A stretch of 64,000 nt of DNA from Phellopilus nigrolimitatus (lineage: Eukaryota > Basidiomycota > Agaricomycetes > Hymenochaetales > Hymenochaetaceae): NCBI GenBank assembly GCA_021029095.1, contig JAJOHG010000026.1, positions 1 to 64,000 on the forward strand, written 5' to 3'. The notes under the pieces are model-generated. The model was not told the DNA's origin. It saw nothing but the letters and a program-made list of their open reading frames with translations, and ran no database searches. The position numbers and the translations under genes are program-made. Below are positions 32,201 through 44,016 of the stretch, one piece after another. The stretch's first letter is position 1. Every line of letters begins with the position of its first letter.

Positions 32201-33863
32201 ATAATAACAATAATGATAAAGAAGTCAGCACTGAAGAAACAAAATGTTCATGCTAACATGATCGCAGTGCATCGCCTGACTGTAGTGCGAGGCATTGCTG
32301 GACCGCGAACAGAGATCAGTGCTACTTCTCGAAAGGAGGCTTCTTCCACAATGCGTTTTCCAATAGCAGTAACTCCTCGCAGCGCGGCGTCTTGACGGGA
32401 CTCATGGAAGTCTTGTCAACCTAAGCACGTAATATCCAGTAAGTTTACGCAGAAAGTAACAGGTCATAGCATTTTACCAGTTTCTTTTCTTTGCAATTAT
32501 GTCTTCGAGACTCGTTAAAATCGAGAATGGAGAATCCACCAGCAATTGTTCGGACAACATTACGCGACTCAAGGTCTCCGTGAAATACGCCCAGAGCGTG
32601 CAATTCCTGAGCCAGTTCTAAGACATGCTCCCTAGATACACGGAGAAACTGAGTTCAGAACATTCATCAATGAGACTAGATCACTCACTTTTCAGTCTCA
32701 TTCAAGTCTCTCCAATCCCTCACGGCATCGCCTTGCAGCTCCAGAATTAGAACAGAAAAGCTGTCGTTCTCGAACATTCCAAAGCACTGAGGCGCAACAC
32801 GATTTGACAACTTCCCGAAGCGACTATAAGCGCGTTCCAGGACTTGGTAGATGCCGAACTCATGTCGTAGTCGTTCACGCCTGCTCTCATCTTTAGTCTT
32901 CAGAACCTCGACATATTTGACAGCGACTGCACGTGGAGTCAGGTTGTCTTGAGCAGTGTTCTCCTCCAATCGGCCTTCGTAGACCAGCCCTGTTGAGCCA
33001 CGGCCCAGAGGGCGAGTGAGCCGCAAGCAGATGGGTTTGTTGGCATTGTCTGTAAGTGCAATTGATGACGTAGAATCTACTTGCTGAAGAGCGACCCAGT
33101 ATGGCTCTGGTGATTCCGGCGGTGCCAAGGTGATTTTTAATGCGCAAGGTACTTCAGAGGAACCTTCTGACCTTGATCTTGCATCTTCGGTAATTTCATC
33201 GAGGATGATGTCTTTTGGGACCTCTGGCGAGGGCACAACAACTTTACTTGCAGAAGCCAGGAGGGCGCCAAGAAACGCGCGGAAGAGCCGAGTCTCGTCC
33301 TTCATTGAGAGCATAGGTGAATACGTCACGTACGGTCGTTCGTCATCAGGATGAAGACGGAAAATGATCCAGTGGTTATGGGAAGTCAGAAACAGCCATT
33401 CCGTGCGCCATGAAGCCATGTGCAAAGCAGCCTGTAAGACAGATTCAACAACCGATTTCATCACGAACGAGCGAGCGATAAACCGACGTTCAGAATAACT
33501 TTCTCTATTAACTGACGGTCGGGTGCCCATGTCAAAAGAATCCCGTTCGGCGGTAGGAGGCTTGCCACTTCGCAAAGAACATCATCCGCCTTTGCTTCAG
33601 CGAGAACGGCCACCGACGTGTCAACTTCGAAGGTGAAATCGATTTCCGACCCGTATCCTTTGGCCGACGTCTGTTCAACAAGATTGAGCTTCTTGTCCAA
33701 GGCTCGAAGACAAAAGCTTGCTGCCTGAAATACGCCCATATTGAGAAGGGTGCTAGTCTATCCATTTTATCGTCTATACCGTACCAAATGCAAATGCAAT
33801 CCGAAAGACTCACCCTCGCTTCCGACGTGTTTGTTTCCCAGATCGGGTCTCTCCCGTATTCAT
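31613..33863 (+). repeat. Palindrome, left arm (about 2.25 kb)
   Basis: Inverted repeat of 34947-37228, diverged but clearly colinear. The outer part (31613-32200, plus strand) equals 36640-37228 on the minus strand; the inner part holds copy 2 of the REase/kinase gene. The centre between the arms is 33864-34946. Confidence 0.85.
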
Positions 33864-34137
33864 CCAGAAGGGGTTTAAAACGGTTAAGCAGCTTGGCCTC
33901 TTCCATAGCACTCAGTCGTGTGTCGTCTAAGATGTCGTCCAGAGTAGAGCAAAGAGCGTCGATCAGACCGTCGTCTCGTATAGCAATCGCAGCTTTCCAG
34001 CAAGGATCCAGCCGACTAGACTCGAGAATACTAGGTTCGGTAAAGTTGCGACTTTGCGACGGTCCAGACCTAGGAAAGGGGAAAAAAGCGCTCTCTTTGA
34101 GTAAGTCCCGTAGTGATTTGCCTTGGTCGGAAGCCAT
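32322..34137 (-). pseudogene. REase-like/kinase family gene, copy 2 (most complete)
   Basis: The start MASDQGKSLRDLLKES is at 34137, with an intron near 33790-33830. The nuclease-like part follows (GYGSEIDFTFEVD, LAEAKADDVLCEVASLL), then a kinase-like domain: GRGSTGLVYEG (glycine loop), AVAVKYVEV (Lys), HGDLESRNVV (catalytic loop, HRD replaced by HGD) and ILDFNES (DFG replaced by DFN). The 3' exon ends WKKPPFEK at 32322. Between the two halves (about 33460-33490) the frame shifts and a stop follows SLARS, with no credible intron there, so I call it a pseudogene. Similar nuclease-kinase fusions are known among Crinkler-like fungal effectors; that link is by family resemblance only. Confidence 0.65.
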
Positions 34138-34946
34138 CGTAAAGTTGTTGCAAATGACTGCGCGGAGTAAGTGGCACTGAGTGGTCGGAAGTAAGTACCG
34201 TGCGAACGAACGAAGCTTGCATAAGCTTCGACAATGAGACCCGGATCCGGATTGGAACATGGAAATACCAGGCTTTCACTGGCAAATACAGTATTGCTTC
34301 CTGGACTGGGGGTTTCAAAGCAGGATGTTCAAGTGCCTGCGTTATTACAGGTGGGCCCAGAAATCGCCGAGGTATAAACAGCTTGCGTGAAATTGTGACG
34401 AGAATTCCTCTTGCTTCTTTGTCAAAGGGACGACCAAATCACCATTGCGAAATCAACCACACTCCGCACATTTCGCACAAAACAAAGGAGGCTCGTATGT
34501 AATTAAAGTGCTTTAGAATGTCCTCGCAAGTGTTCATGCAAATATAGGAAAGACATGGTAAGAACGAAAAAGCCATGATATTTTTATCCTCAATGAGATC
34601 CTCCGCTTCTGAGCGATAGAATAACTACGAGCGATACTGACGAGAAACCACATATGTTAAGGGCATGTAATCCGTGCCAGCCTCGCCGCAAGCGGCTGAA
34701 GCCTGACCCGAGCTTGCGCCAACGGGTCATTACAAGGCCTGCCTTCTCGCAGCCGAACGGACCGCAACCATGCAGGAAAATAGAAAATTGCGACTCAAAA
34801 CCGAGCCTTTTCTAGCGCAAATTTGACACTTTGCTAGCAAGAATTGGTATTTAGATGTTAATTAGGTGTCATGCAATTTATTTTATTAAATTTTATTTCA
34901 GATGTGTTTTGTTTATTGTGTCCAGAGGGAATAGATTGAGATACAA
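33864..34946. other. Palindrome centre
   Basis: It holds the first exon and upstream region of copy 2 (to about 34200) and about 750 bases without a recognisable gene. The short G+C-rich stretch at 34670-34760 stands out from its A+T-rich surroundings, but I cannot assign it. Confidence 0.4.
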
Positions 34947-36482
34947 TACGGGAGAGACCCGATCTGGGAAACAAACACGTCGGAAGCGATGGTGAGTCTT
35001 TCGGATTGCATTTTGTATTTGGTTTTGTATTTACGATAAAATGGTTAGACTAGCATCCTCCTTTCTATGGGCGTATTTCAGGCAGCAAGCGCTTGTCTTC
35101 GAGCCTTGGACAAGAGGCTCGATATTGTCCTGCAGACACCGGCTAAAGGATACGGGTCGGAAGTCGATTTCACCTTCAAAGTTGACAGGTCGGTGGCCGC
35201 ACTCGCTGAAGCAAAGATGGATGATGTCCTATGCGAAGTGGCAAGCCTCCTACCGCCGATCGGGATTTTTTTGACGTGGGAACCCGACCGTCAGTTGATA
35301 GAGAAAGTTCTTTTGAACGTCAGTTTACCGCTCGCTCCTGATGAAATCGGGTTGTTAAATCTGCCTTACAGGCTGCTTTGCACATGGCTTCATGGCGCAC
35401 GGAATGGCTGTTTCTGACTTCCCATAACCACTGGATCATCTTCCGTCTTCATCCTGATGACGAACGACCGTACGTGACGTATTCGCCTATGCTCTCAATG
35501 AAGGACGAGACTCGGCCCTTCCGCGCGTTTCTCGGCGCCCTCCTGGCTTCTGCAAGTAAAGTTGTTGTGCCCTCGCCAGAGGTCCCAAAAGACATCATCC
35601 TCGATGAAATTACCGAAGATGCAAGACCAAAGTCAGAAAGTTTTCCTCAAGAACTTTGCATGCTAAAAATCACCATGGCACCGCCGGAAATACCAGAACC
35701 ATACTGGGTTTCTCTACAGCAAGTAGACTCTACGTCCACAATCGCGCTTACAGACAATGCCAACAAACCTGTGTGCTTGCGGCTCACTCGCCCTCTAGGC
35801 CGTGGCTCAACAGGGCTGGTCTACGAAGGCCGATTGGAGGAGAACACTGCTCAAGACAACCTGACTCCACGCGCAGTCGCTGTCAAATATGTCGAGGTTC
35901 TGAAGACTAAAGATGAGAGCAGGCGTGAGCGACTACGACATGAGTTCGGCATCTACCAAGTTCTGGAACGGGCTTATAGTCGCTCCGGGAAGCTGTCAAA
36001 TCGCGTTGCGCCTCAGTGCTTTGGAATGTTCGAGAACGACAGCTTTTCTGTTCTAATTCTGGAGCTGCAAGGCGATGCCGTGAGGGATTGGAGAGACTTG
36101 AATGAGACTGAAAAGTGAGTGATCTAGTCTCATTGATGAATGTTCTGAACTCAGTTTCTCCGTGTATCTAGGGAGCATGTCTTAGAACTGGCTCAGGAAT
36201 TGCACGCTCTGGGCGTATTTCACGGAGACCTTGAGTCGCGTAATGTTGTCCGAACAATTGCTGGTGGATTCTCCATTCTCGATTTTAACGAGTCTCGAAG
36301 ACATAATTGCAAAGAAAAGAAACTGGTAAACTGCTATGACCTATTACTTTTCTGCGTAAACTCACTGGATATTACATGTTTAGGCTGACAAGACTTTCGC
36401 GAATCCTGTCAAGGCGCCGCGCTGCCATGAGCTACTGCTATTGGAAAACGCATTGTGGAAGAAGCCTCCTTTCGAGAAGTAG
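34947..36482 (+). pseudogene. REase-like/kinase family gene, copy 3 (5'-truncated)
   Basis: It lacks the start and most of exon 1. The nuclease-like exon (35066-35330) carries GYGSEVDFTFKVD and LAEAKMDDVLCEVASLLP. Frame is lost near 35350. The kinase-like part at 35378-36118 is fully open (GRGSTGLVYEG, AVAVKYVEV, FENDSFSVLILELQG) and continues in the next exon with HGDLESRNVV and ILDFNESRRH. The last exon is frameshifted before the stop at 36482. Long open stretches indicate young decay. Confidence 0.65.
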
Positions 36483-36639
36483 TATTGATCCCTGTTCGCG
36501 GTCCAGCAATGCCTCGCACTACGGTCAGGCGATGCACTGCGATCATCTTAGCATGAACATTATGTTTCTTCTCCAATGCTGACTTCTTTATCATTAGTGC
36601 TATTATTAATGTATTCTCGTAACTACTCTAACTTAACTT

Positions 36640-37228
36640 TACAAAACAAAAATCATTAACTGAGATACATGTTGTCCATTTTTCTCCTCTTCGGCCGCTT
36701 GCGATCGCGCCCTGTCCTCGTGGCATCTGGGACATACGGCATGGGCGGGTCCTTGGGACTGGAGCGTGGACGCGAGGCTGGACACGAGCAAGCCGAGAGC
36801 TACCTGCGGAGGTGGGCTTTAAGTATGCGTCGATGAAGTTATGAAGCGTCTGCTCGTCTAGGGAGGCCGGGTTATAGCTCGCTTGTGAAATACTGAGATG
36901 CCCGTGTTCACGCACGACCTCATCCGCGAGGTGAATGAGCTTCGCTGTCGTCCCGCTATGCTGCGAGGTCTCGACCATAAGCAAAGAAAGAACGCGCTCG
37001 GTAAACGTGCGTTTTTCGGCGTTCTGAAAATTTGATGTCCTGCAGAATCAGAGGGTGGAGTTTCAGTATTCGCATTTGCTGCACTCGAGGCTGATGAGGA
37101 CGAAGAAGACTGGTTTGGATTGAGAAGCACGACGTCCGAGCCGAGCGCCTGCACAAGGCAGCGGAGCCATCGTGCGTCCCGCATCTCCGAATCATCAAGT
37201 CCAAAGTCCGCGTCTGCGGCTTGAGGGC
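36640..37228 (-). pseudogene. Fragment of unrecognised gene X, right copy
   Basis: Mirror of 31613-32200. Peptides ADFGLDDSEM, VQALGSDVVLLN, ETSQHSGTTAKLIHLADEVV and DEQTLHNFIDAYLK are in two overlapping frames. Its 5' end is cut near 37230, before the farnesyltransferase gene. Confidence 0.45.
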
Positions 37229-37546
37229 TTCTGTGAAGTTGTGCAAGCCGACATTTACATAGTGTGGTCAATGTATTGTTCCTAAATCGCAGCAGATAAT
37301 TTACTCGTGTATGTTGAAAAGCGAAGTACGAGATGCTTTACAGTCAGATTGTCGTTGACATTTGCTTCGCCGCTTCATATCAACACAGAGCGACCTCGAT
37401 GTTGAAGACTATTGAAGTCGAAGACAGGTCGAATCTGATAAAAGTGTGCTAAATATGCCCGTCGATGACAATCGCCGGTCCAGGGTTCATTATCGTCTTT
37501 GTCGCTCGCGGAATGCAGCGTTCGACCATGTTCTTAGTCTCCAACC

Positions 37547-39333
37547 ATGTCCCTCAGACCGACACCGACTAGCATCGACGCATACCCAACGCCGACGTCG
37601 ACCGAGCAAGCCCAGACCGAGGCCATTCTCTCCCAGCACCGGCCCGCGCCCGCCCTTCCAAAGCCAACGCTCCAGAAGACCGCGCACCTCCAATGGCTCG
37701 TGCGCAACTTCAGCCAGGGGTTTCCCCCGCGCTTCATCAGCCAGGACGCGAGCCAGCCATGGCTCATGTTCTGGACGATCCAGGCGTTCCATTTGTTCGG
37801 CGCCTCGTTCGACCCGCGGAACAGGCAGAGGTGCGTCGCGACACGCCGAGCCCGGGTTGCTGTCCGTTGAGCAGGATTCAAGATGCATTGACACTATTAT
37901 GGCGTGTCAACACCCCGAGGGCGGCTTTGGAGGCGGCCCACACCAGTTTCCACATCTCCTGCCGACGTATGCGGCAGTCAGCGCGCTCGCAGTCGTGGGC
38001 CGTCCAGGGCCTGGCGGAGGTTGGGACCAAATCGATCGGTACGTCCGCCTTTGCTACTTAACCTATTCTACTCCCCAAACCGACTTCCGACGGCCCTTAA
38101 CGAAAGCGCCAAAATGTATGCGTTCTTCCTCTCCCTCAAGCAGCCCGACGGCTCCTTCCTCGTCGCGCGCGACTCCGAGGTCGACGTGCGCGGGATCTAC
38201 TGCCTTTTCTGCGCCGCGGCGCTCCTCAACCTCCTTACGCCCGCGCTCGTCGCGGGCACTGCGCGCTTCCTCGCCTCGCTGCAAACGTACGAGGGCGGCT
38301 TCGCGAGCGCGAGCCACCCATACTACACCGCAACCGCCCCAAACCCCGGCGCGCTGCTTGATGCGCCGCGCCCCCCGCTCGGCGAGGCCCACGGCGGGTA
38401 CACATTCTGCGCGCTCGCGAGCTGGGTGATGCTCCACCCCTTCCTGGAGGCGGAGGAGCGCCCACCGACGATCGACGTGAACCGCCTGGCTCGCTGGCTC
38501 GCGCTCATGCAGGGCTCGGAGGCGGAGCTCAGCGGGTTCAAGGGCCGCACGAACAAACTCGTCGACGCGTGCTACGCATGGTGGGTCGGCGGGTGCTTCC
38601 CGCTGTTAAGGGCCCTCGGAGTCGGCGGATTCCATCCTGTGCCTCCACCTCAGACCCACAGCGACGACGGCGACGACGACGATTCAGAACAATGGTCAGA
38701 TGTCGACGGTGCGGATATAATTTATTGAAATGCTATTGTTATCTTATTTCTGACTTGAACCCAGACGAGCTCTTTAACCGTCTCGGCCTGCAAGAATATA
38801 TCCTATACGCCGCTCAGCATCCCATGGGGGGCCTGCGCGACAAACCGCCAAAGTAAAAGAAAACTCTCCTTCGCCCGCTGTGATCTTCGTCTCATCAATG
38901 TTTCGGCAGACCCGCAGACGCGTACCACACGCTTTACGCGCTCTCCGGGCTGTCGACCGCGCAGCATCACGTCGCACAGTCGCACGAACTGCGTGACAAA
39001 TTCCGCAGGGAGTGGAACCCACAGGAAGAGGGTGTGTTCATATTTCTTTATTTCGGCTCCCGACACAGATTTTCTCAAGCCTTTCCATAGATGAACAGGG
39101 CCTCGACGAGATGCACAAGATTGCGTACGCGGAGGCACGCGCGTGGAGGGAAGAGGAGGGCGGGTCGACGTACGTCGGCGGGGCGGGCGACCGGTTGGCA
39201 CGTGCTTTCTCTTTTGTCTTACTTGAACAAGTACGCTCACAACGGGCTTGAGCAGAACGCTACGCACCCGGTGTTCAATCTCACGATAACGCACGTCCGG
39301 GAGATCTTGGTACATTTCTACAAGCAGGCATGA
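37547..39333 (+). CDS. Protein farnesyltransferase subunit beta
   Basis: Prenyltransferase beta subunit, which with the alpha subunit attaches farnesyl to CaaX proteins such as Ras and mating pheromones. The start is at 37547 (MSLRPTPTS). Alpha-alpha barrel repeats are visible: HLQWLVRNF, IDTIMACQHPEGGFGGGPHQ, HLLPTYAAVSALA, FLSLKQPDGSFLVARDSEVDVRGIY, ASLQTYEGGFAS, EAHGGYTFCALASWVML and GRTNKLVDACYAWWVGG. The zinc-site residues D-V-R-x-x-Y and G-G-Y-x-x-C-A are present. Introns are at about 37831-37881, 38040-38106, 38693-38763 and 38855-38910, and more follow before YKQA and the stop at 39333. Confidence 0.9.
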
Positions 39334-40405
39334 GGTCGGTTGGGAGAGGATAGATGTAATGAGCCGGCTCGTGAGAATTTTTTCCTGGCTGTATAGCAAT
39401 TGTCTTTGATTTTCTCTTTAGGCACTGTACGTCAAGGGTGTTGAGCTAGATTGTTTTTCATCTTGAAGGCTTTTCTTCCATGCAATAAGTCAAGCATGCT
39501 CCCTTCTCCGGGAACTTCTTATTTGTAACAGCACATCTTTCTGGTGAAATGTATTGTAAATTTGGACTCTCAGCTTCATTGTCATGACCACTGTGGCCTG
39601 CGGTTCATTGTCTCAACACGGCGAATATATATGTGCATGTAATCAATGTGCGTCTATTTCCGTGTAAATTCGTGTTCAGGATGTTCGGACAATGAGTCGT
39701 GCACAGACCATAATCGTCTTTGTTGCTGTCAGCTACACTATAGAAACAGTGCCAGTGTTGCATGTCAGATACTATCCCAGAGGCTGGATATTTGTAATAT
39801 AGATGTATGAAAAAAATAATCGAATAATCTCCAAGAATTGCAGAGGCAACCCCGAGAAAATAGTGGAAGTCTGAAATCGCAGATAAACATGATAGGCATT
39901 GAATGAGATAGGCCTTGATTCCGCTAGACTCAGACATGGGCAAGTCTGTACCCGACAGACGCGGTTCCGCGCCTGTCTGCGCTGATATGACCGATATGGA
40001 CGAGTACGTAGGACTGAAAACAAAGCTCAGGAACAGAGAAGAATTAAGAAAAGGAAAATATGATTCAACGGTGTGAAATGGAATAACGGGGAAAGAATGC
40101 GAGGATTGGAAGGCATAGCGAAAAGGGAAGGAAGTAACAAAGCGAATAATCGACTCAAAATAACTAACGTAACAGGACCCTTATTAGGATGATCACAACA
40201 TCACAGTCTCTGATTGGACGAGATGAGTGTCGATCAATGTTTAAACTCCGACAGACTACTCAATGAGTACGTACATGTACACCACACGCCAACAGCCACA
40301 ATTTGTTCGTGTAACTATTCAACGAACAACCTCGGATACGTTGCACTTTTGTATGAAAGTACTTATTTCAGCAGCATGGTATTGAGAATATGCAAGTGGA
40401 TAAGT
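39334..40405. other. Intergenic, no gene supported
   Basis: About 1.07 kb of A+T-rich sequence. Open frames (for example minus strand 39605-39943) lack motifs and plausible codon bias. Confidence 0.4.
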
Positions 40406-41119
40406 TACAGTGACTCACATATGTATTGCACAGCCACGCCCATTTTCGATTCTGCCGGTGTTGCACAACAACGAAGCAAAACATTTTACTTTTTTCTGCT
40501 GTATGCTATAGTGTACCTAGTCAGTATATACTGCATAAAATTTCAAGTGAATTGGTGCAGCCGTTTTAAAGAAATACTGCACGCAAGTCGGAGGTGGCTG
40601 TGCAGTACTTTTGATGCTGGTCGGTATCCGGCCTTGCTGGCTCTCCCAAAAATCAACATCTAAACCAACCTTCTCTGAAATTTGGGATATGATAAAGCAT
40701 CCATTATGCCTTTCAACTGTGCCAATTGCTCATATATTTCTGCTCTCTAATTTGTCTGGGTAGTCCTACCTATTCAGGGTATCCTTTCTGATATGGTTCC
40801 CCCGCACTGTGATTTCAAATCTGAGTGGAATGCCACCAAAACTGGCATACAATATCATGTTTGGAGTAGAAACATGGATGCACAGTTGTGGGGAGATTTA
40901 GCAGCTTTGTTTTGGAGTTACTTACAACTCTTACTGAAAAATTGATGGGTTTGGCTTGGATTTTCATTTTTAATGGATTTTCTGGTGAAAACTAGCAAAA
41001 TTAATTCTACCTTAAGTTGCTTCTGGGGTAGTCCTAAGGCTATAGCAATGGTATAGCACAAGTAGAAGTGCATCCCCATCTTCAATCCCTCCGAGGAATG
41101 GGGGAAATCTGTTCCATGT
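40406..41119 (+). repeat. Apparently perfect inverted repeat, left arm (714 bp)
   Basis: The left arm begins TACAGTGACTCAC and ends in GGAACAG-type complement at CTGTTCCATGT (41119). By eye every stretch compared with the complement of 41294-42007 is identical, and both arms are exactly 714 bases. Confidence 0.9.
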
Positions 41120-41293
41120 AATCGTCACAATGAATAGTAACTGAGTTCTAAAAAAGCATGGGATTTCTAGAGGAAAAAACTGATCAGAATCTATCAATGA
41201 ACTAAATATGATAAAATAGTGAGCTTATATGGTAAACATACTGAACTGGTGTATCAGAAATCACAACTAATATATGCATATAATTGGATGATC

Positions 41294-42007
41294 ACATGGA
41301 ACAGATTTCCCCCATTCCTCGGAGGGATTGAAGATGGGGATGCACTTCTACTTGTGCTATACCATTGCTATAGCCTTAGGACTACCCCAGAAGCAACTTA
41401 AGGTAGAATTAATTTTGCTAGTTTTCACCAGAAAATCCATTAAAAATGAAAATCCAAGCCAAACCCATCAATTTTTCAGTAAGAGTTGTAAGTAACTCCA
41501 AAACAAAGCTGCTAAATCTCCCCACAACTGTGCATCCATGTTTCTACTCCAAACATGATATTGTATGCCAGTTTTGGTGGCATTCCACTCAGATTTGAAA
41601 TCACAGTGCGGGGGAACCATATCAGAAAGGATACCCTGAATAGGTAGGACTACCCAGACAAATTAGAGAGCAGAAATATATGAGCAATTGGCACAGTTGA
41701 AAGGCATAATGGATGCTTTATCATATCCCAAATTTCAGAGAAGGTTGGTTTAGATGTTGATTTTTGGGAGAGCCAGCAAGGCCGGATACCGACCAGCATC
41801 AAAAGTACTGCACAGCCACCTCCGACTTGCGTGCAGTATTTCTTTAAAACGGCTGCACCAATTCACTTGAAATTTTATGCAGTATATACTGACTAGGTAC
41901 ACTATAGCATACAGCAGAAAAAAGTAAAATGTTTTGCTTCGTTGTTGTGCAACACCGGCAGAATCGAAAATGGGCGTGGCTGTGCAATACATATGTGAGT
42001 CACTGTA
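41294..42007 (-). repeat. Apparently perfect inverted repeat, right arm (714 bp)
   Basis: Exact complement, as far as compared, of 40406-41119. It ends 80 bases from the stop codon of the gene at 42087. Confidence 0.9.
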
Positions 42008-42086
42008 GAACAAACATTTCCTGTGCCTTGTATCTCAAATTAAAAGTACAGATAGAAGAAAGAAAGAAGCGACGCAAGCGTCGCAT

Positions 42087-42593
42087 TTACTCGGTGCAGT
42101 ACCGCGAAATCTTGACGGTGTGGCGACGCGTCTGCACGAAGGTAGGCGTGAGCTGGAGCGCCGTCAAGTAGAGCTCCTTCTCCACGTCGTCAACGTTCGC
42201 GCACGTCACGACGGCGCCGTTCTCCAGCGCACGCAGTGCGTCGAAGAACCACGTCTTACACGAGAAAGCACCAGGCTGTGCGTTTTGGTGGACCTGCACC
42301 CTGTAGAAGTGCGAGTGTAGGAGGTCGCCGACACTCGCGAAGTCTCCGAGCCCGCGGAGGTTGGCGAGTTGCGTGATGAGCACGATCCCCGTGTGCGTAG
42401 CACCCGGGTTGTACTGAGGGCGCATCTGGTACTCCCAGCGCCTCGTGTTCGGGTCGTTCTTGCAATGGTAAAGGGTTCCGATGCTTGTCAGCGTCTGCGA
42501 GGTCTGGGCCGCGAGGAAGAAGCCCCAGTGCCAGGTGCAGTTGTCGCCCCGATAGAAGAGGATGGCGTATAGGAAACCAGAGTTGAACGCCAT
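42087..42593 (-). CDS. Small agaric-type family protein (168 residues)
   Basis: Single-exon frame MAFNSGFLYAILFYRGDN...; stop at 42087. Clear paralogue of the protein at 44017: GDNCTWHWGFFLA against GDNHSWHCALFLP, YHCKNDPNTRRWEYQ against FHCTNKNAEDRWTYEV, FSCKTWFFDALRAL against FNCRTWMLAGVAAL, and DDVEKEL against DALEREL. A conserved His in the first strand region and a Cys at the head of a helix about 90 residues later recall permuted NlpC/P60 or LRAT-like papain folds, but this is only an inference. No signal peptide. Confidence 0.7.
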   Translation of the reverse strand: MAFNSGFLYAILFYRGDNCTWHWGFFLAAQTSQTLTSIGTLYHCKNDPNTRRWEYQMRPQYNPGATHTGIVLITQLANLRGLGDFASVGDLLHSHFYRVQVHQNAQPGAFSCKTWFFDALRALENGAVVTCANVDDVEKELYLTALQLTPTFVQTRRHTVKISRYCTE

Positions 42594-43840
42594 AATCTAT
42601 GAAACTATCCTGCTGGTCAGACTCTCGACCCGAAATGAACGGAACCAGGCACGCACTTACTTTTAGAAAAGCAAAGCTCTGCAGATGGCTTGGAAGAAGT
42701 CCGTTGCTTGGATTCCGGAAGCAAACATATCAGACTTTTATATTGAAATACCTGAAGGCAGGTCGTAAGCGGCCAAAGATGTACAAAGAGCATCTGGAAA
42801 GTAAAGGTGGCCGTCGCTAAGATCCACCTTGACGTGCGTGTAGCGAGGAAGTCGCATGGTCCTAAGTTTGAAACCACACGTTGGTGTGCTTTGATCCAGC
42901 AGCCACAATTCTACATTCTTCTGGAAATCCACTCAGCTTGTGCTTATAGCTTTGGCGTTATCATGAGAGCAATCTGAGCTGTATTACTGTGGCTTTAAAA
43001 TGGAGAGAGCAATGATTTGCTAGCCGTGGTCTGCCGATAAGCCACTTTTCTGTGACAAAGTATGTAATTCCCGGAAATCGAAATTGGATTAATATTCGGA
43101 AAACGTAAAAAAAGTCGAGAGCGATGATTCTTTATCGAGGCAGTAAAGCAAGTACTTCAAAGGGAGATTAAAGCCTCTACTACACCGATCAAACTGTCAA
43201 CTGTCGACAGTTCTTAGCTATTAGTGCACGATGAATTGAAAGGACAACGTCCGTCTGCGAGCTGAGCGTCCACCCTAAAGCAGTAAGGCGGATGACGTGT
43301 CCCGACACTTGACTCCCGCGCGTTCTTCCGAATTCCGAAGTTCCGAAGTCTCCTTGAAGTGCGCAAATTCATTCTTCAAGAAACGCTGATTTTTTCATAT
43401 TATTTGCTAATGCTGTCGTCAGAGCTACTCGCTAACTGAGCACGAGCTATTGCGGAGCAGTTGGGGGCCTTCAAAGGACGGCATCTCGATCTCAGCCGCA
43501 AGCTTTTATTTCTGCACAAATAAATAACTGGGCCATCGATTTTTTGCGATCCCACGCATCAGTGAGCATCGGTTACGCTCGTTTGACCTGGTGACGGATC
43601 CTTCCACTTACGCGTCCATCAGACAAAAGATCAGGGCTTCTTTGTGGCTCGGCCTCGGCATGCCAGCCCACGAGCCACAATCCGCGCTTGCATATTCCAC
43701 ATATCCTCGAGGCGTTTCACTTTTGTCCTCCTGCTGACAACACGACAAAGCGGCCGGAAAGCGCTCCCACTTTCAGGGTGTGCTCCACTAAGGTAAGTGG
43801 CATGCTGTGCTGTGGGTGCTTTGACTACTAATCGCTTGCA
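42594..43840. other. Intergenic between the two divergent paralogues
   Basis: No gene is supported in this 1.25-kb stretch. It must hold the upstream regions of both small genes. An open frame on the minus strand at 43631-43858 shows no motif. Confidence 0.45.
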
Positions 43841-43841
43841 G

Positions 43842-43848
43842 TATAAAG
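43842..43848 (+). promoter_or_regulatory. TATA box for gene at 44017
   Basis: TATAAAG lies about 175 bases upstream of the start codon, followed by a pyrimidine-rich leader (around 43860-43960) typical of well-expressed fungal genes. Confidence 0.6.
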
Positions 43849-44016
43849 AGAGGCTCATCGACCCTCCCGGTCAACACACTTCTCCGCTAAGCATCTGTTT
43901 CACAGGCTCCTAGAGTTCGTTGTTCTTCCCTTCGACAGGCTGCGTGCGACTGACATCCGATTCGCGAAACAGAACCAGCCTTCCCGCTCATAACCGAATT
44001 ATAGAAATCCGTCATC

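Larger units (their letters stand above)
34947..37228 (-). repeat. Palindrome, right arm
   Basis: Mirror image of 31613-33863. The inner end starts inside the first exon of the REase/kinase gene (GGGAGAGACCCGATCTGGG near 34950); the outer end lies in gene X. Confidence 0.85.
40406..42007. mobile_element. Fold-back element candidate with TA ends
   Basis: The whole 1602-base unit is arm, 174-base loop, arm. Both outer ends read TA-CAGTGACTCAC inward, which would fit a Tc1/mariner-type TA target duplication around a fold-back element. No transposase frame is convincing: the 87-residue frame seen in both arms is rich in aromatic residues without a motif. A long hairpin transcript would be double-stranded. 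Confidence 0.5.

Noticed and set aside
34670..34760. G+C-rich island in the palindrome centre as a possible ncRNA
   Set aside because: No convincing long stem or conserved motif could be drawn by eye; left unassigned.
39605..39943. 112-residue minus-strand frame after the farnesyltransferase gene
   Set aside because: A+T-rich, no motif, no splice context and no duplicate to show conservation.
41750..42013. 87-residue frame in the inverted-repeat arms (also in the left arm)
   Set aside because: Presence in both arms follows from the arms being identical; the peptide shows no domain and no coding bias.
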